A DNA stretch of 64,000 bases, taken from assembly GCA_903907995.1 (NCBI GenBank), contig CAIVQH010000060.1:186001-250000 (forward strand), in the 5' to 3' direction. A model generated the notes under the pieces. That model made no database searches. It was given only the letters and a program-made list of their open reading frames with translations, and had not been told where the DNA came from. This DNA is from an uncultured Verrucomicrobiota bacterium (GTDB lineage: Bacteria > Verrucomicrobiota > Verrucomicrobiia > Limisphaerales > UBA9464). Made by a program: the position numbers and the translations under genes. Position 1 is the first letter of the stretch; the number at the start of each line of letters is the position of its first letter. Of this stretch, positions 15,562-26,987 are shown piece after piece.

Positions 15562-17766
15562 TTAGTGGCCCAGGAGCCAGTCGGCGTGGTCGGAGTCGCG
15601 GCCGAGGCCGAAGCGCGGGAAGGCTTTGAGCTGAAGGGTCAGCACGATCGCCCAGTCTTGCTGGGGTTGACGGTTATCGCGAATCCGCAGGGTCAAGGCA
15701 GCCGTCCAACTCCGCAGGTCGCGATAGAGCGTGTAGTACTGCTCCTCGAGGACGCCGTCGCGGGCCTCGAAGAAATGGCTGAAGCGGAAACCCCAGTTTT
15801 CGTTGATCCGGTAATACAGGCTGCTCGAAATCAGGTTGTTACCGATCCCGTAGGTGGCCGGATCGTCCTTGAGGTAGCGATGACCCAAGGTCCAGTTCCA
15901 GGTGTCGTTCGGCAGCAGCGTCAGCCGGTGGTATGTCTCCTGCCAGTCGCGCCCGTTGATGTCGTAGCGGACTTGGGAATTGAGCGTGATCCAACGGCGC
16001 GGGCTGAAGTCGAAATCGGAGTACAGGTCAGGGAAGGTCGTCTGCCCGGCACCGGGGTGGAGACGCCAATCGGTATAGAGCGACCAGTTCAGGAGGTTCT
16101 CCACCTGCCCTGCCCGCTTGGTCTGGAACTTGTTGCGCAGGCCGAAGCGCAACGTGTTCTGGCTGTCCACGGAGTCGATCGAATTGTAGTCCGTAAAATC
16201 CAGCGGGAGCAGCCGGTAGGACGGCAGTTCCGTGTCGAACTGCGGGAGCTCGTATGGCTGCTTGTCCGGCTTCGGGACGTAAGCGTAATTGATGGACGGC
16301 TCGATGATGTGGCGCAGCCCGTCCATCTCCAGAAAATCGTTGCGCACGCCCGGCCAGACACGGGCGGCCTTGAAGCTCACCTCCGCTCCCGTGTTGAAAA
16401 CCCACCGGTCCTTGTCGCCATTGATGTCCGGCAAACCATCCACGCCGCCATAGTGCGTGAAACGTCCACCGGCACGGGGCGTCACGTTCAGCCAGCCGAA
16501 AAATGTTTCGGGCATGACGATCTGGTGGAACGAGTCCGCCCGGAAGGCGGAGAAATTCGTCGAGGTCACGCCGGCCGGCAGCAGTCCTTCGCGATAGCGC
16601 AGATAGGCCAGCGAGCTTTCCGACTCGTAGTAGAACGGCGTCTCCCCGATCTGCTGGCGCAGGCCGGTCAGCTTCACATCCGGCAGGCGTTCGACGGTGC
16701 GGTAGAAGTCGTTGATCTGGGGCTGGGCCACCGCATCCAGGCTGAAGTTCCGCCAGAACTGGCTGGCCTCGAAGAACGACTTGGGTTGCGTATCCTTGCG
16801 GTATTCGCCCTCAAAGAAGTCGTGGACCACCAGCGGGTCGCTCTGCTCGCGGACGACCGCCTTGGCACTGAAGTCTTCCCACGGCTCCATCTGGTGCGTG
16901 AACGTGGTGAAGTGCCGGTCGGTGGGCAGCTGCGCGCCGATCGAATTGGTCCCGGACAGGTCGTCACGGGTGTAGTAGAACTCCGCTTTCCCCTGCCCCC
17001 ATTTGCCCAGGTCGTAATTGATCTCCGGGCCGACACCGACGCCACGGCGCTGCCGCCAATCGAGGTTCAGCGCGGTCTCGACATTGGTGCTCCAGAAGTA
17101 GTGGTAGCTGCTCAGCAGGAACGGGCCGTACAGGCTCCGATAGCCCGGCGTGGCCGTCCAAAAGTTCGGGTGCCGCTCCAGGTCGCGGGTGTAGCTTGGG
17201 AAATACATCACGGGCACATCGCCGAGATACAGCGTGGCGTCCTTGGCCGTGAAACTCTTGCCCGGCACGAAAGTCAGGCTGCGAGCCTTGATCTTGTAGC
17301 CCGGGTCGGCGAGATCGTCCGTCGTGAGCACGGCGTCCGTCGCGATCTGGACGGTATTGGTCTGGCCACTGGTCAGATGCCTGGCCGACGCAAAGTAGGG
17401 CGGCTGGCCGACCCGGAATTCCTCGGCCACCAGTGACTTCGTCAGGTAGTCGTACCGGGCCTTGTCACCGCGCCAGACTTCCGACCGGCCCGTGGCGGTC
17501 GAGTGCCGGATGATCACGTCGCCTTCCGCCAGAACCGTGTGGGTGGCCTGGTCAATCTGGACCTGGTGGGCGGTGAGGGTGGTGCCCTGATACGTCACCA
17601 CGACCCCGTTGAGGGCCTTGAAGCCGGTCGCGACGCTTCCTTCGATAACACCCGAGCCGTCCGCCGAGTCGATCTGGATGCCGTCGTCTGCGGCTGCCGG
17701 TTCGTCCGCGTGAGCAAGCGCTGCCATGGTGAACAGCAGGGCCAGGCCTAAGGGGGTGAACTTCAT
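15562..17766 (-). CDS. lptD: LPS-assembly outer-membrane protein LptD
   Basis: LptD forms the outer-membrane barrel that inserts lipopolysaccharide. The 734-residue product has a signal peptide (LGLALLFTMAALAHA), an OstA-type jellyroll domain (about 30-200, with LTAHQVQIDQATHTVLAEGDVIIRHS) and a long beta-barrel region with repeated aromatic strands (YRINENWGFRFSHFFEARDG). The ATG at 17766 gives a clean signal peptide. It is divergent from tilS, with about 100 nt between starts. Presence of lptD indicates an LPS-bearing outer membrane. The disulfide pattern of E. coli LptD is not evident. Confidence 0.88.
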   Translation of the reverse strand: MKFTPLGLALLFTMAALAHADEPAAADDGIQIDSADGSGVIEGSVATGFKALNGVVVTYQGTTLTAHQVQIDQATHTVLAEGDVIIRHSTATGRSEVWRGDKARYDYLTKSLVAEEFRVGQPPYFASARHLTSGQTNTVQIATDAVLTTDDLADPGYKIKARSLTFVPGKSFTAKDATLYLGDVPVMYFPSYTRDLERHPNFWTATPGYRSLYGPFLLSSYHYFWSTNVETALNLDWRQRRGVGVGPEINYDLGKWGQGKAEFYYTRDDLSGTNSIGAQLPTDRHFTTFTHQMEPWEDFSAKAVVREQSDPLVVHDFFEGEYRKDTQPKSFFEASQFWRNFSLDAVAQPQINDFYRTVERLPDVKLTGLRQQIGETPFYYESESSLAYLRYREGLLPAGVTSTNFSAFRADSFHQIVMPETFFGWLNVTPRAGGRFTHYGGVDGLPDINGDKDRWVFNTGAEVSFKAARVWPGVRNDFLEMDGLRHIIEPSINYAYVPKPDKQPYELPQFDTELPSYRLLPLDFTDYNSIDSVDSQNTLRFGLRNKFQTKRAGQVENLLNWSLYTDWRLHPGAGQTTFPDLYSDFDFSPRRWITLNSQVRYDINGRDWQETYHRLTLLPNDTWNWTLGHRYLKDDPATYGIGNNLISSSLYYRINENWGFRFSHFFEARDGVLEEQYYTLYRDLRSWTAALTLRIRDNRQPQQDWAIVLTLQLKAFPRFGLGRDSDHADWLLGH

Positions 17767-17867
17767 CGGGCGGGCGCACGCTAGCGAACGCGGACGGAAT
17801 CGGCCAAGCGGAACTTCCAATCCGCCACGAAGCTTTTCTCCGGCGACAGGTTCCTTAACCTGTCGGC

Positions 17868-19244
17868 GTGTCCGTCCTCTTTGAGCACTTTTCCGACTCC
17901 TGGCGTCGCCACGCGCCGGCCCGGCACAGCGGACGGGTCGTGGTCGGTGTTTCGGGCGGACTGGATTCCGTGGTGCTGCTCCAGCTGCTAATACGCCTGA
18001 GCAAGATGGCCCGGCTGGAACTGATCGTGGCGCACGCCAATCATCAGCTGCGCGATGTGGCCGATGCGGATGCACAGTTTGTCGAGAGCCTGGCCAACCA
18101 GTTTGGCCTCCGCTTCATCGCGGACTGCCTGCCGGTGCGTGAGGAAATGACCCGCACGCGTGAATCGGTCGAGATGACCGCCCGCCGGCTGCGGCATGGC
18201 TTTCTGGCACGCGTCGCGCTGGAAAATGATACGAACCTTATTGCGCTCGCGCATCACGCGGATGATCAGGCCGAACTCTTCTTCCTGCGGCTGTTGCGTG
18301 GGGCAGGCGGCGAGGGTCTGGGCGGGATGAAACCGGCGTCGCCGTCTCCCGCCGACCCGCGTCTTACGCTGATCCGGCCCCTGCTCGGTTTTACGAAGGC
18401 CGAGCTGGCCGAATATGCCGAGGTGGAGCGGTTGGAGTTTCGTGATGATGCCTCCAATCAGGATCGCGGCATCCTACGCAACCGGATCCGGCACGAATTG
18501 CTCCCACTGCTCACCAGTGAGTATTCACCGGGTATCCACGAGCATGTGCGCCGCACCGGTGAACTGGTCGCCGATGAGGCGGATTTTGCGCAGATGGCGG
18601 CGGATCGTTGGCTGAAGGCCCGTCGTCGGGCCGCCTTTGCACGGCTGCATGCCGCCGTGCAGCGCGCGGCCATCCGCCGGCAGCTTTGGGAATTGGGCCA
18701 CACGGGCGAATTTGAGCTGGTCGAGCGGCTGCGCCTGGAAACTGCCGCTGTGACGGCCCCAACGGGTGCCCGGATCAGCCGTGACGAGGCGGGGCGGCTT
18801 GACCTTGTGCCGCCCCCTGCCCTGACCAGTTTTTCCACAGCGAGTCAGGACGTAGTCCTGATGGGCAAACGGGGCCAGGCCGATTTCGATGGAGTCTGCC
18901 TCCTGTGGCGGATTGAACCGGTGTCACGAAAGCAAAACCAGCTGGGCGAGCAGCCGAGCGAAGAGAGGCTCGATTCGATCCAGGTGGGCCGCCGGCTGCG
19001 GCTTCGTCACTGGCAGCCGGGAGACCGCTTTCAACCGCTGGGCCTGAGCCAACCTAGCAAACTTCAAAACCTCTTTGTGAACCGCAAGATTCCGGCCGAC
19101 CGGCGTCGTTTGCTGCTGGTGGCCGAAGCGGAGAATGGCGAACTGTGCTGGGTGGAGGGACTGCCGCCGGGTGAGTCTTTCAAGCTCACGCCGGCCACCA
19201 AGCAGATGCTCGTACTGAGCTGGAGGCGCACCTCAGACGGCTAG
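17868..19244 (+). CDS. tilS: tRNA(Ile)-lysidine synthase TilS
   Basis: It attaches lysine to C34 of tRNA-Ile(CAU), converting its codon specificity to AUA. The 458 residues show the PP-loop ATP-binding motif SGGLDS (29-34), the N-terminal catalytic domain with AHANHQLR and ALAHHADDQAE, a central TilS domain and the C-terminal TilS domain (LRHWQPGDRFQPLGLSQPSKLQNLFVNRKIP). The start is GTG. It converges on the prepilin-like gene with 6 nt between stop codons. Confidence 0.95.
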   Translation: MSVLFEHFSDSWRRHAPARHSGRVVVGVSGGLDSVVLLQLLIRLSKMARLELIVAHANHQLRDVADADAQFVESLANQFGLRFIADCLPVREEMTRTRESVEMTARRLRHGFLARVALENDTNLIALAHHADDQAELFFLRLLRGAGGEGLGGMKPASPSPADPRLTLIRPLLGFTKAELAEYAEVERLEFRDDASNQDRGILRNRIRHELLPLLTSEYSPGIHEHVRRTGELVADEADFAQMAADRWLKARRRAAFARLHAAVQRAAIRRQLWELGHTGEFELVERLRLETAAVTAPTGARISRDEAGRLDLVPPPALTSFSTASQDVVLMGKRGQADFDGVCLLWRIEPVSRKQNQLGEQPSEERLDSIQVGRRLRLRHWQPGDRFQPLGLSQPSKLQNLFVNRKIPADRRRLLLVAEAENGELCWVEGLPPGESFKLTPATKQMLVLSWRRTSDG

Positions 19245-19250
19245 GCCGGG

Positions 19251-19880
<630 letters not shown>

Positions 19881-19916
19881 AGAATTCAGAATAAGGATTA
19901 TCGTGGGAGATTCAGT

Positions 19917-20885
19917 TCAGCGCCCCCCGCCGCCGCCCCGGCCACCACCGCCGCCGCCGCCGAATCCGCCGCGACCACCCCGTTGCGCCCGCTGCTCCGG
20001 GGTCGAGTTCTTGATGCGGTCCAGCATCCGCTGCGTGGCACGCTGCTGCATGTCGGGCGTGGGTTGGAAGTTCTCCCGCATCTGCCGCATCTGTTCGGGA
20101 TCGGGGCGCGGCATCTGGGCGAACTGATCGCGTTCCTGCTGGGTCGGACGGAAGCCGCCGCGTGGTTCGATCAGATAGAATTTGGCCCATTTGCGGTTCA
20201 GATACTTGGCCAGCTTGCTCACCGCCGTGTCCATCGGGGCCTCTTTGAGCGAAAGGGTCACATTGCGCTCGGTGCCATCTTCGGGAACCACTTTGACCGG
20301 GCCGAATTCGCGCAGCGCAAAGGCGGTTTCCACCGGCGTCTGGCTGTCAAAATCCTTGGTCACCGGCTTGAGCTCCGGTGAGCCCCCGCCAAAAAATCCG
20401 CCGGGGCCACCGCCCATGCCACCCATGCCCCGGAAAGCCGCCGGCTGCGCATTGGTATCGGATCCATTGGCGGCGGCCACTCGGGCCGCCATCGCGGCGA
20501 AGTTCGGCCGGGCATTCCAGTTGGTCCAGCCCTCGGGAGGGGTCTCGTATTCGCCGGCGGCGACCTTGCGGGCCAGCTGGAGTTTCGCCTTGGTGGTGTA
20601 AAGCGGGTACGCCACCGACCACCGGGCCTCGGACTGGTCGGCGATCAGGGCCAGCACGCCGTTCAGGGGCTGATTATCAACGACCAGCGAGACGCGGGCG
20701 TCCACGTTGTTGTTGACCACGATGCTTTCCCACGTCTGCCAGCGCAGTTTGCGGACCACGTCACGCACGGGCATGTTGTGGACGTCGAGGCTGACGATAT
20801 TTTTGTGAGCCCGCCAGGCCAGCCGGCCACCGTAGGCGAGTACCAGGCCGATGGCGACCAGGGTTGCGATTTGCGAGCGTTTCAT
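19917..20885 (-). CDS. Secretin/TonB N-terminal-like, Gly-rich exporter accessory protein
   Basis: The 322-residue protein has an N-terminal membrane anchor (IATLVAIGLVLAYGG) and a domain at about 30-95 (VSLDVHNMPVRDVVRKLRW, then NVDARVSLVVDNQPLNGVLALI) that resembles the STN domain of secretins and TonB receptors. A Gly/Met tract follows (about 152-168), then a second beta/alpha region and a Gln/Arg- and Gly-rich tail ending in long glycine runs. The motif FRPTQQERDQF resembles one in the adaptor of the same operon (RRPTEQERADY). It lies 55 nt after the permease gene. I infer an accessory to the MacAB-like exporter. Confidence 0.65.
   Translation of the reverse strand: MKRSQIATLVAIGLVLAYGGRLAWRAHKNIVSLDVHNMPVRDVVRKLRWQTWESIVVNNNVDARVSLVVDNQPLNGVLALIADQSEARWSVAYPLYTTKAKLQLARKVAAGEYETPPEGWTNWNARPNFAAMAARVAAANGSDTNAQPAAFRGMGGMGGGPGGFFGGGSPELKPVTKDFDSQTPVETAFALREFGPVKVVPEDGTERNVTLSLKEAPMDTAVSKLAKYLNRKWAKFYLIEPRGGFRPTQQERDQFAQMPRPDPEQMRQMRENFQPTPDMQQRATQRMLDRIKNSTPEQRAQRGGRGGFGGGGGGGRGGGGGR
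19920..19985. repeat. GC-rich trinucleotide repeat tract encoding a Gly-rich tail
   Basis: Runs of CCG/CCA/CCC triplets encode, on the minus strand, the glycine-rich C-terminus of the exporter accessory protein. Slippage could change its length. Confidence 0.55.
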
Positions 20886-20940
20886 ATCAGTACGCTCTAG
20901 GTGACGGCTGGCGAACCAACCGGTTACGCCGCCCCCGGAA

Positions 20941-22155
20941 CTATTCGTAGCGGAGGGCGTCGATGGGATCGAGCCGGGCGGCCTTCAGCGCAGGGAAGAA
21001 GCCGAAAACGATGCCGATGAAGGCGCTGACCGCAAAGGCCACAATGACCGAGGTGTGGGAGATCAGGGTCGGGAAGCCCGCCACTTTCGTGAGCAGCGGG
21101 GCCAGCCAATAGCCCGTCGCGATCCCCAGGATGCCGCCGACGACGCTCAGCAGCACCGCCTCGGTCAGGAACTGCCGCAGGACGTCGCGTCCCCGGGCAC
21201 CGACGGCGAGCCGGATGCCGATCTCACGGGTCCGTTCGGTTACGCTCACGAGCATGATGTTCATGATGCCGATGCCACCCACGACCAGGGAAATGCCGGC
21301 AAAAAAGCCGATGAGAATCGTCATGATCTGGTTGTTCGCATTGAAGAAATCCGAGGTCTCCTGCTGGGTGCGCACCATGAAGTCATCGTCCTTGCCCTCG
21401 GTGATCTGATGCCGCTGCCGGAGCAGTTCGGTCAGCTGCGTCTGCACCTCGGTGACGGCCTCCGGCGACTCGGCCTGGACTGAGAACGAGCGGAACTTGG
21501 TGTCGCCCGAGAGCCGCTTCATCACGCTGGTGAAAGGGGCGAGGAGGACGTCGTCCTGATCCTGGCCAAAGCTGCCCGAACCCTTCGCTTCCAGCCAGCC
21601 CACGATGGTAAACGGCGAGCTCTTGATGCGGATGACCTGGCCGACCGGGTCCACGGATTCGCCGAAGAGCGTCTTCGCCGTGGTGGCCCCGATCAGGCAC
21701 ACCTTGCTGGCGTTGCGGACATCCGCCTCAGTGAAATTGGCGCCGCTTTGCAGCCCCCAGGAGCGGGCCGTCAGGTACTCCGCGCTGACGCCGGACACCT
21801 GCACATAGCTGTTCTGGTTGCCGTAGGCGATCTGCGTCGTGGTTCGGGCTTCCGGGCTGACGGCCGAGATGCCGGAAATTTCCCGGTGGATGGCGTCGTA
21901 ATCGGCCTGGGTCAGGTTGGGGGCCATGCCGAAACCGCCGCGCACCCCGCCCCGGGAAATGTTGCCCGACATCACCGTCAGGAGGTTCTGGCCCATGCTG
22001 GCGATCCGCTTGTCCACCTCGGCCTTGGCCCCGGTGCCCATGCTCACGCCGACGATGACGGCGGAGATGCCGACAATGATGCCGAGCATGGTGAGAAAGG
22101 AGCGGAGCAGGTTCCGGCGCATGGCGCGCAGGGCGATCACGAAAACGGCGAGCAT
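20941..22155 (-). CDS. MacB-like ABC transporter permease (FtsX family)
   Basis: The 404 residues have the MacB/FtsX arrangement: one N-terminal membrane helix (about 14-38), a large periplasmic domain (about 40-280) and three C-terminal helices (about 285-400) ending FPALKAARLDPIDALRYE, the family's closing motif. Such permeases do not transport through the membrane but drive a periplasmic adaptor and outer-membrane channel by mechanotransmission. It lies 2 nt after the ATPase gene. The substrate is unknown; MacAB systems move peptides, lipoproteins or macrolides. Confidence 0.93.
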   Translation of the reverse strand: MLAVFVIALRAMRRNLLRSFLTMLGIIVGISAVIVGVSMGTGAKAEVDKRIASMGQNLLTVMSGNISRGGVRGGFGMAPNLTQADYDAIHREISGISAVSPEARTTTQIAYGNQNSYVQVSGVSAEYLTARSWGLQSGANFTEADVRNASKVCLIGATTAKTLFGESVDPVGQVIRIKSSPFTIVGWLEAKGSGSFGQDQDDVLLAPFTSVMKRLSGDTKFRSFSVQAESPEAVTEVQTQLTELLRQRHQITEGKDDDFMVRTQQETSDFFNANNQIMTILIGFFAGISLVVGGIGIMNIMLVSVTERTREIGIRLAVGARGRDVLRQFLTEAVLLSVVGGILGIATGYWLAPLLTKVAGFPTLISHTSVIVAFAVSAFIGIVFGFFPALKAARLDPIDALRYE

Positions 22156-22157
22156 GG

Positions 22158-22919
22158 TCAGGCGAGTTGGACGGCTTTCTGTTCGGCTTCCAGCTTGGCG
22201 ATCTCCTCGCTGGCGATGGCCCGGTCTTTCACGGCCTCATCGCTGCGGATCAGGCCGTCGCGCATCACCACGACGCGGCGGCAATAGCGGGCGATGTCGA
22301 GCTCATGGGTGACCATCACCACGGTCATGCCCTGATCGTTCAACTGCTGGAAGATGCCCATGATCTCGATGCTGGTGCGTGAATCGAGATTGCCGGTCGG
22401 TTCATCGGCCAGCAGGAGCTTGGGCTCGTTGACCAGCCCCCGGGCAATGGCCACGCGCTGCTGCTGGCCGCCGGAAAGCTGGCTGGGCGTGTGGTCGAAC
22501 CGCTCGCCCAGACCGACCAGTTCCAGCGCCTTCTGGGCGCGCCGCTTCTGCTCACGGACAGGCGGGCTGGGCCGCGTATAGAGCATGGGCAGCTCGACAT
22601 TTTCCAGCGCCGAGGTGCGGGCGAGGAGGTTGAAACCCTGAAAGACGAAGCCGATCTTGCGGTTGCGCAGGTCGGCGAGCTGATCGCGATCCAGCTCACC
22701 AACATTGACCCCGTCGAGCAGGAACCGGCCGCTGGTGGGGCGGTCGAGGCAGCCCAGCGTGTTCATCATGGTGCTTTTGCCCGAGCCGCTGGCGCCCATG
22801 ATGGCCACGAATTCGCCGGGCTGGATTGTCAGTGTTACCCCGCGGACGGCCTGGACGGCGACCTCGCCGGTCACGTAGGTCTTGCGAAAATCCTCGAGCT
22901 GAATGACGGGTATGCTCAC
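22158..22919 (-). CDS. MacB-type ABC transporter ATPase
   Basis: This 253-residue nucleotide-binding subunit carries Walker [10 protein letters not shown] (about 42-50), the signature LSGGQQQR, Walker [14 protein letters not shown] and the H-loop VTHE, in the LolD/MacB subclass. The start is taken as GTG at 22919, because the longer frame would overlap the adaptor gene and adds an unrelated basic N-terminus. It lies between the adaptor gene (37 nt upstream) and the permease gene (2 nt downstream), so all three are co-transcribed. Confidence 0.93.
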   Translation of the reverse strand: MSIPVIQLEDFRKTYVTGEVAVQAVRGVTLTIQPGEFVAIMGASGSGKSTMMNTLGCLDRPTSGRFLLDGVNVGELDRDQLADLRNRKIGFVFQGFNLLARTSALENVELPMLYTRPSPPVREQKRRAQKALELVGLGERFDHTPSQLSGGQQQRVAIARGLVNEPKLLLADEPTGNLDSRTSIEIMGIFQQLNDQGMTVVMVTHELDIARYCRRVVVMRDGLIRSDEAVKDRAIASEEIAKLEAEQKAVQLA

Positions 22920-22956
22920 GCGCGTAATGATGATCGGTAGGCGATTTTGAACCGGC

Positions 22957-24465
<1,509 letters not shown>

Positions 24466-24801
24466 ATCGGAAAAGGGACAGATCAGCGGTGAGAATAGGT
24501 TGGAGCCCGGGAAGCTCCACCAGAATTTCCATCCGCGACCACTGCGTTCGGGTTTGAGTTGCGATCCACCGGAGTCACTTGGGTCCTGGCTATTGCTTCG
24601 CCTCAGCCGACAAGGTCGGTCGGCACGGTGCAATGGCGAGGCCACGCCAGCCACCACCGGCACTGAGGCGGTGCAGGCTCACGAAATCTGGGCACGGTCT
24701 GACTGATCACGGCCATGGAGACTGCGCGACCGGGCGACGGTTACACGGTAATTGTTTGATCGTCGGAAGCACTCGAAATGCCCGTTTCCCAGCACTATCT
24801 G
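24466..24801. other. Gap upstream of the exporter operon
   Basis: There is no supported gene. It should hold the promoter for the minus-strand exporter operon. A minus-strand TTGACA occurs at 24805-24800, overlapping the xylanase stop codon, but no convincing -10 box follows at the right distance. No hairpin with a U-tract was found after the xylanase gene. Confidence 0.45.
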
Positions 24802-26808
24802 TCAATTGCTGGAGCGATTTAACCGGTAATAATGTTCCCCGGGCAGGACGGGCAGATGCAGCTGCCAGGAGCCGTCCACCAGCGCTGGCGTTTCGGTGAC
24901 AGGCTGCCACTCCAGCGGGGGCCTCAAGGAGGTGGCGAATTCCACCCGATAGTCGGCCGAGGCGGCGGGCCAGCTCAGGGTCATCCGACCATCGGTGGCA
25001 AGCACCGCCGCGACCGCCAGCGGCTGCACGGGAACCGTCGCGGTGGTCGCCCTGTTCTCCGTCAGCGTGAGTGAAGACCGATTCGTGTTGCCGGAGGACA
25101 CGACGGTAACGTCGTAATCCCCTTTGAAGCCCCGTACCGTGACCGCTCCAGTGGCATCGGCGATGGCATTGGTCGATGTCCACCATTCCTTGAAAACCAG
25201 GTTGCTCCAGACGACTCCATTCGGCTTGAGCGACCAGTCCTGCCGGAAAAGTGCCGCATTGGGACGCCAGTGCTGCCCCGCCCAGAAACCCCACATGACG
25301 ATGCCGTTGACCTGCGGCTGGCTGAAGAGCGCGGTCATGAAGTCTCTCAGGTAGTCGGCCTGCGTCACCTCATCGGGAAGATCCACGTCAAACTCGGTCG
25401 CCTCCAGTGCCAGCCCAAGCGACCCAAAGCGGTCCAACTGTGCGATGAGCTGGGGCGGCGATGGCAGGAAACCTTGGAAGTGGCTTTGGAACCCGGCCCC
25501 GGCGATGGGTGCTCCGTTCGTCTGGAGGTAGCTGAGTTTGTTGTAAAAATCGTCGGTTTGGGCGGCACCAAGTCCGGCCAGCTCCAGATTGCCGTATTCA
25601 TTCAGGAAAAGCGCCGCCGACGGATCGAGGGCATGAGCCATCTGGTACCAGCGGATCATCTCCCCCTGCCCCAGCACATCCATCACGGCGTGATTCACGT
25701 ACGGCTCGTTGATGACATCCCATTCCACACACTGTCCCCTGGTGGCGGTCAGGATGTTTGTGAAATGCCGATCGATGCGCGAGCGGAGCGCGACGGGATC
25801 GCCAAAGAGCTTGGGCACATCGGCCGGCAGAAAGTAGCTTTGGTTGGTGCCAGGCCAGATGAGGTTGTGCCCGCGAACCGGAATGCCCCGATCCAGCAGC
25901 CATTTCAGGGCATTGGTGGCCGTGCCCGGGCCATTGGGTGCCCCGGCCTCCCACACGGGCCACTTCAGATCGTTTTCGAGTACGGCCTTGTTGAACCAGT
26001 TGGTGATCACGCCCTGGTACTTGAGCCGGTCGCTGGTCGTGCCGGACTTGCCCAGTAGCCGCCCGCCATCGATCGCCGAGCCGAAGCCAAAGGCGTGTCG
26101 CTTCATCTGCACGATGACCTGAGCTCCAGGCACCGGATAGCCTTCGGAATCACGCACCTGGACCGTGAGATCCGCCTTCCGGAACTGCTCGATGCGCGCG
26201 GCCGCCGGCGCTCGCCAGGCGGCATCGGGCGTTCGCCCGGGATAGGTGATGTCGTTGGGCAGCGAGGCCAGAGTCCGGGTCTTCGCATAGTTCGTCAGCG
26301 TAAAGCCCCCGATTTCAAGGGTCTGCGGCGCGTAGCCGAGGCGGAAATTGATCTGCGCCGCACCGGCGGCATAGGTGGCGACCGATTGGAAGGCGACGTT
26401 GAACTTGATCCACTGCCCGTCGCCTTCGATCTGCGTCCGGGTGACCGACTGCGTGTAAGGATTGCTGGCCTGCTCGAAGACAAACTCGGTCAACGCCTCC
26501 CCATTGGTCGGGGCGATCCGATGAAGCCAGAAGATCCCATGCAGCACGTCGTCCTTGGCCACCGCAGCGGTGGTCGGCAGGTTGAGCTGGATGTTGTAGC
26601 TGTTCGCCGGCGTTTTCTTGGTCACCACCCGCACCGCCTGGCCGAAAGGCTGGCCGGTGACCGCGACGACGGACCGGGTGGCATAACTGGAATCCGGCTG
26701 CTGCAAGGTCGTGGCCAGTATCCCATTGGCCGGCACCATGGAGGTCTGCCCCACCGCCATGACAGCGACAACGACCGAAGCCACGAGCAGAACAATACGG
26801 CGAAGCAC
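24802..26808 (-). CDS. Secreted GH10 endo-beta-1,4-xylanase
   Basis: It hydrolyses xylan. The 668-residue protein has a signal peptide (LLVASVVVAVMAVGQ), an N-terminal beta-sandwich carbohydrate-binding-like region (about 25-175), a short linker domain (about 210-240), a GH10 catalytic barrel (about 245-545) and a C-terminal beta region ending GEHYYRLNRSSN. The catalytic acid/base is Glu368 (DVINEPY) and the nucleophile is Glu472 (LEATEFDV). The domain ahead of GH10 resembles the CBM arrangement of other Verrucomicrobia xylanases. It is transcribed divergently from the cytochrome gene and appears monocistronic. Confidence 0.93.
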   Translation of the reverse strand: MLRRIVLLVASVVVAVMAVGQTSMVPANGILATTLQQPDSSYATRSVVAVTGQPFGQAVRVVTKKTPANSYNIQLNLPTTAAVAKDDVLHGIFWLHRIAPTNGEALTEFVFEQASNPYTQSVTRTQIEGDGQWIKFNVAFQSVATYAAGAAQINFRLGYAPQTLEIGGFTLTNYAKTRTLASLPNDITYPGRTPDAAWRAPAAARIEQFRKADLTVQVRDSEGYPVPGAQVIVQMKRHAFGFGSAIDGGRLLGKSGTTSDRLKYQGVITNWFNKAVLENDLKWPVWEAGAPNGPGTATNALKWLLDRGIPVRGHNLIWPGTNQSYFLPADVPKLFGDPVALRSRIDRHFTNILTATRGQCVEWDVINEPYVNHAVMDVLGQGEMIRWYQMAHALDPSAALFLNEYGNLELAGLGAAQTDDFYNKLSYLQTNGAPIAGAGFQSHFQGFLPSPPQLIAQLDRFGSLGLALEATEFDVDLPDEVTQADYLRDFMTALFSQPQVNGIVMWGFWAGQHWRPNAALFRQDWSLKPNGVVWSNLVFKEWWTSTNAIADATGAVTVRGFKGDYDVTVVSSGNTNRSSLTLTENRATTATVPVQPLAVAAVLATDGRMTLSWPAASADYRVEFATSLRPPLEWQPVTETPALVDGSWQLHLPVLPGEHYYRLNRSSN

Positions 26809-26987
26809 GCTCGAAACTAATCAACCTCTCCCACGCTGGCAACCGAGGCGTACACCTCTCCTGTCTCCTGAATCCTGACTCCTATCTTCTATTTCCCCAG
26901 CAATTCGCCCCATGCGGAAAGCGGTTCACCCCAGCAGCCCTTGCGCGGCGTGCTGATCCTGTGGTCAATGGGGGGCGTCCACCACTC

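Noticed and set aside
15565-17436. A 623-codon plus-strand frame antisense to lptD
   Set aside because: It covers the conserved LptD gene and shows no independent coding signal.
24800-24805. Minus-strand TTGACA as a sigma70 promoter for the exporter operon
   Set aside because: No acceptable -10 box at 16-18 nt, and it overlaps the xylanase stop codon; kept only as a remark.
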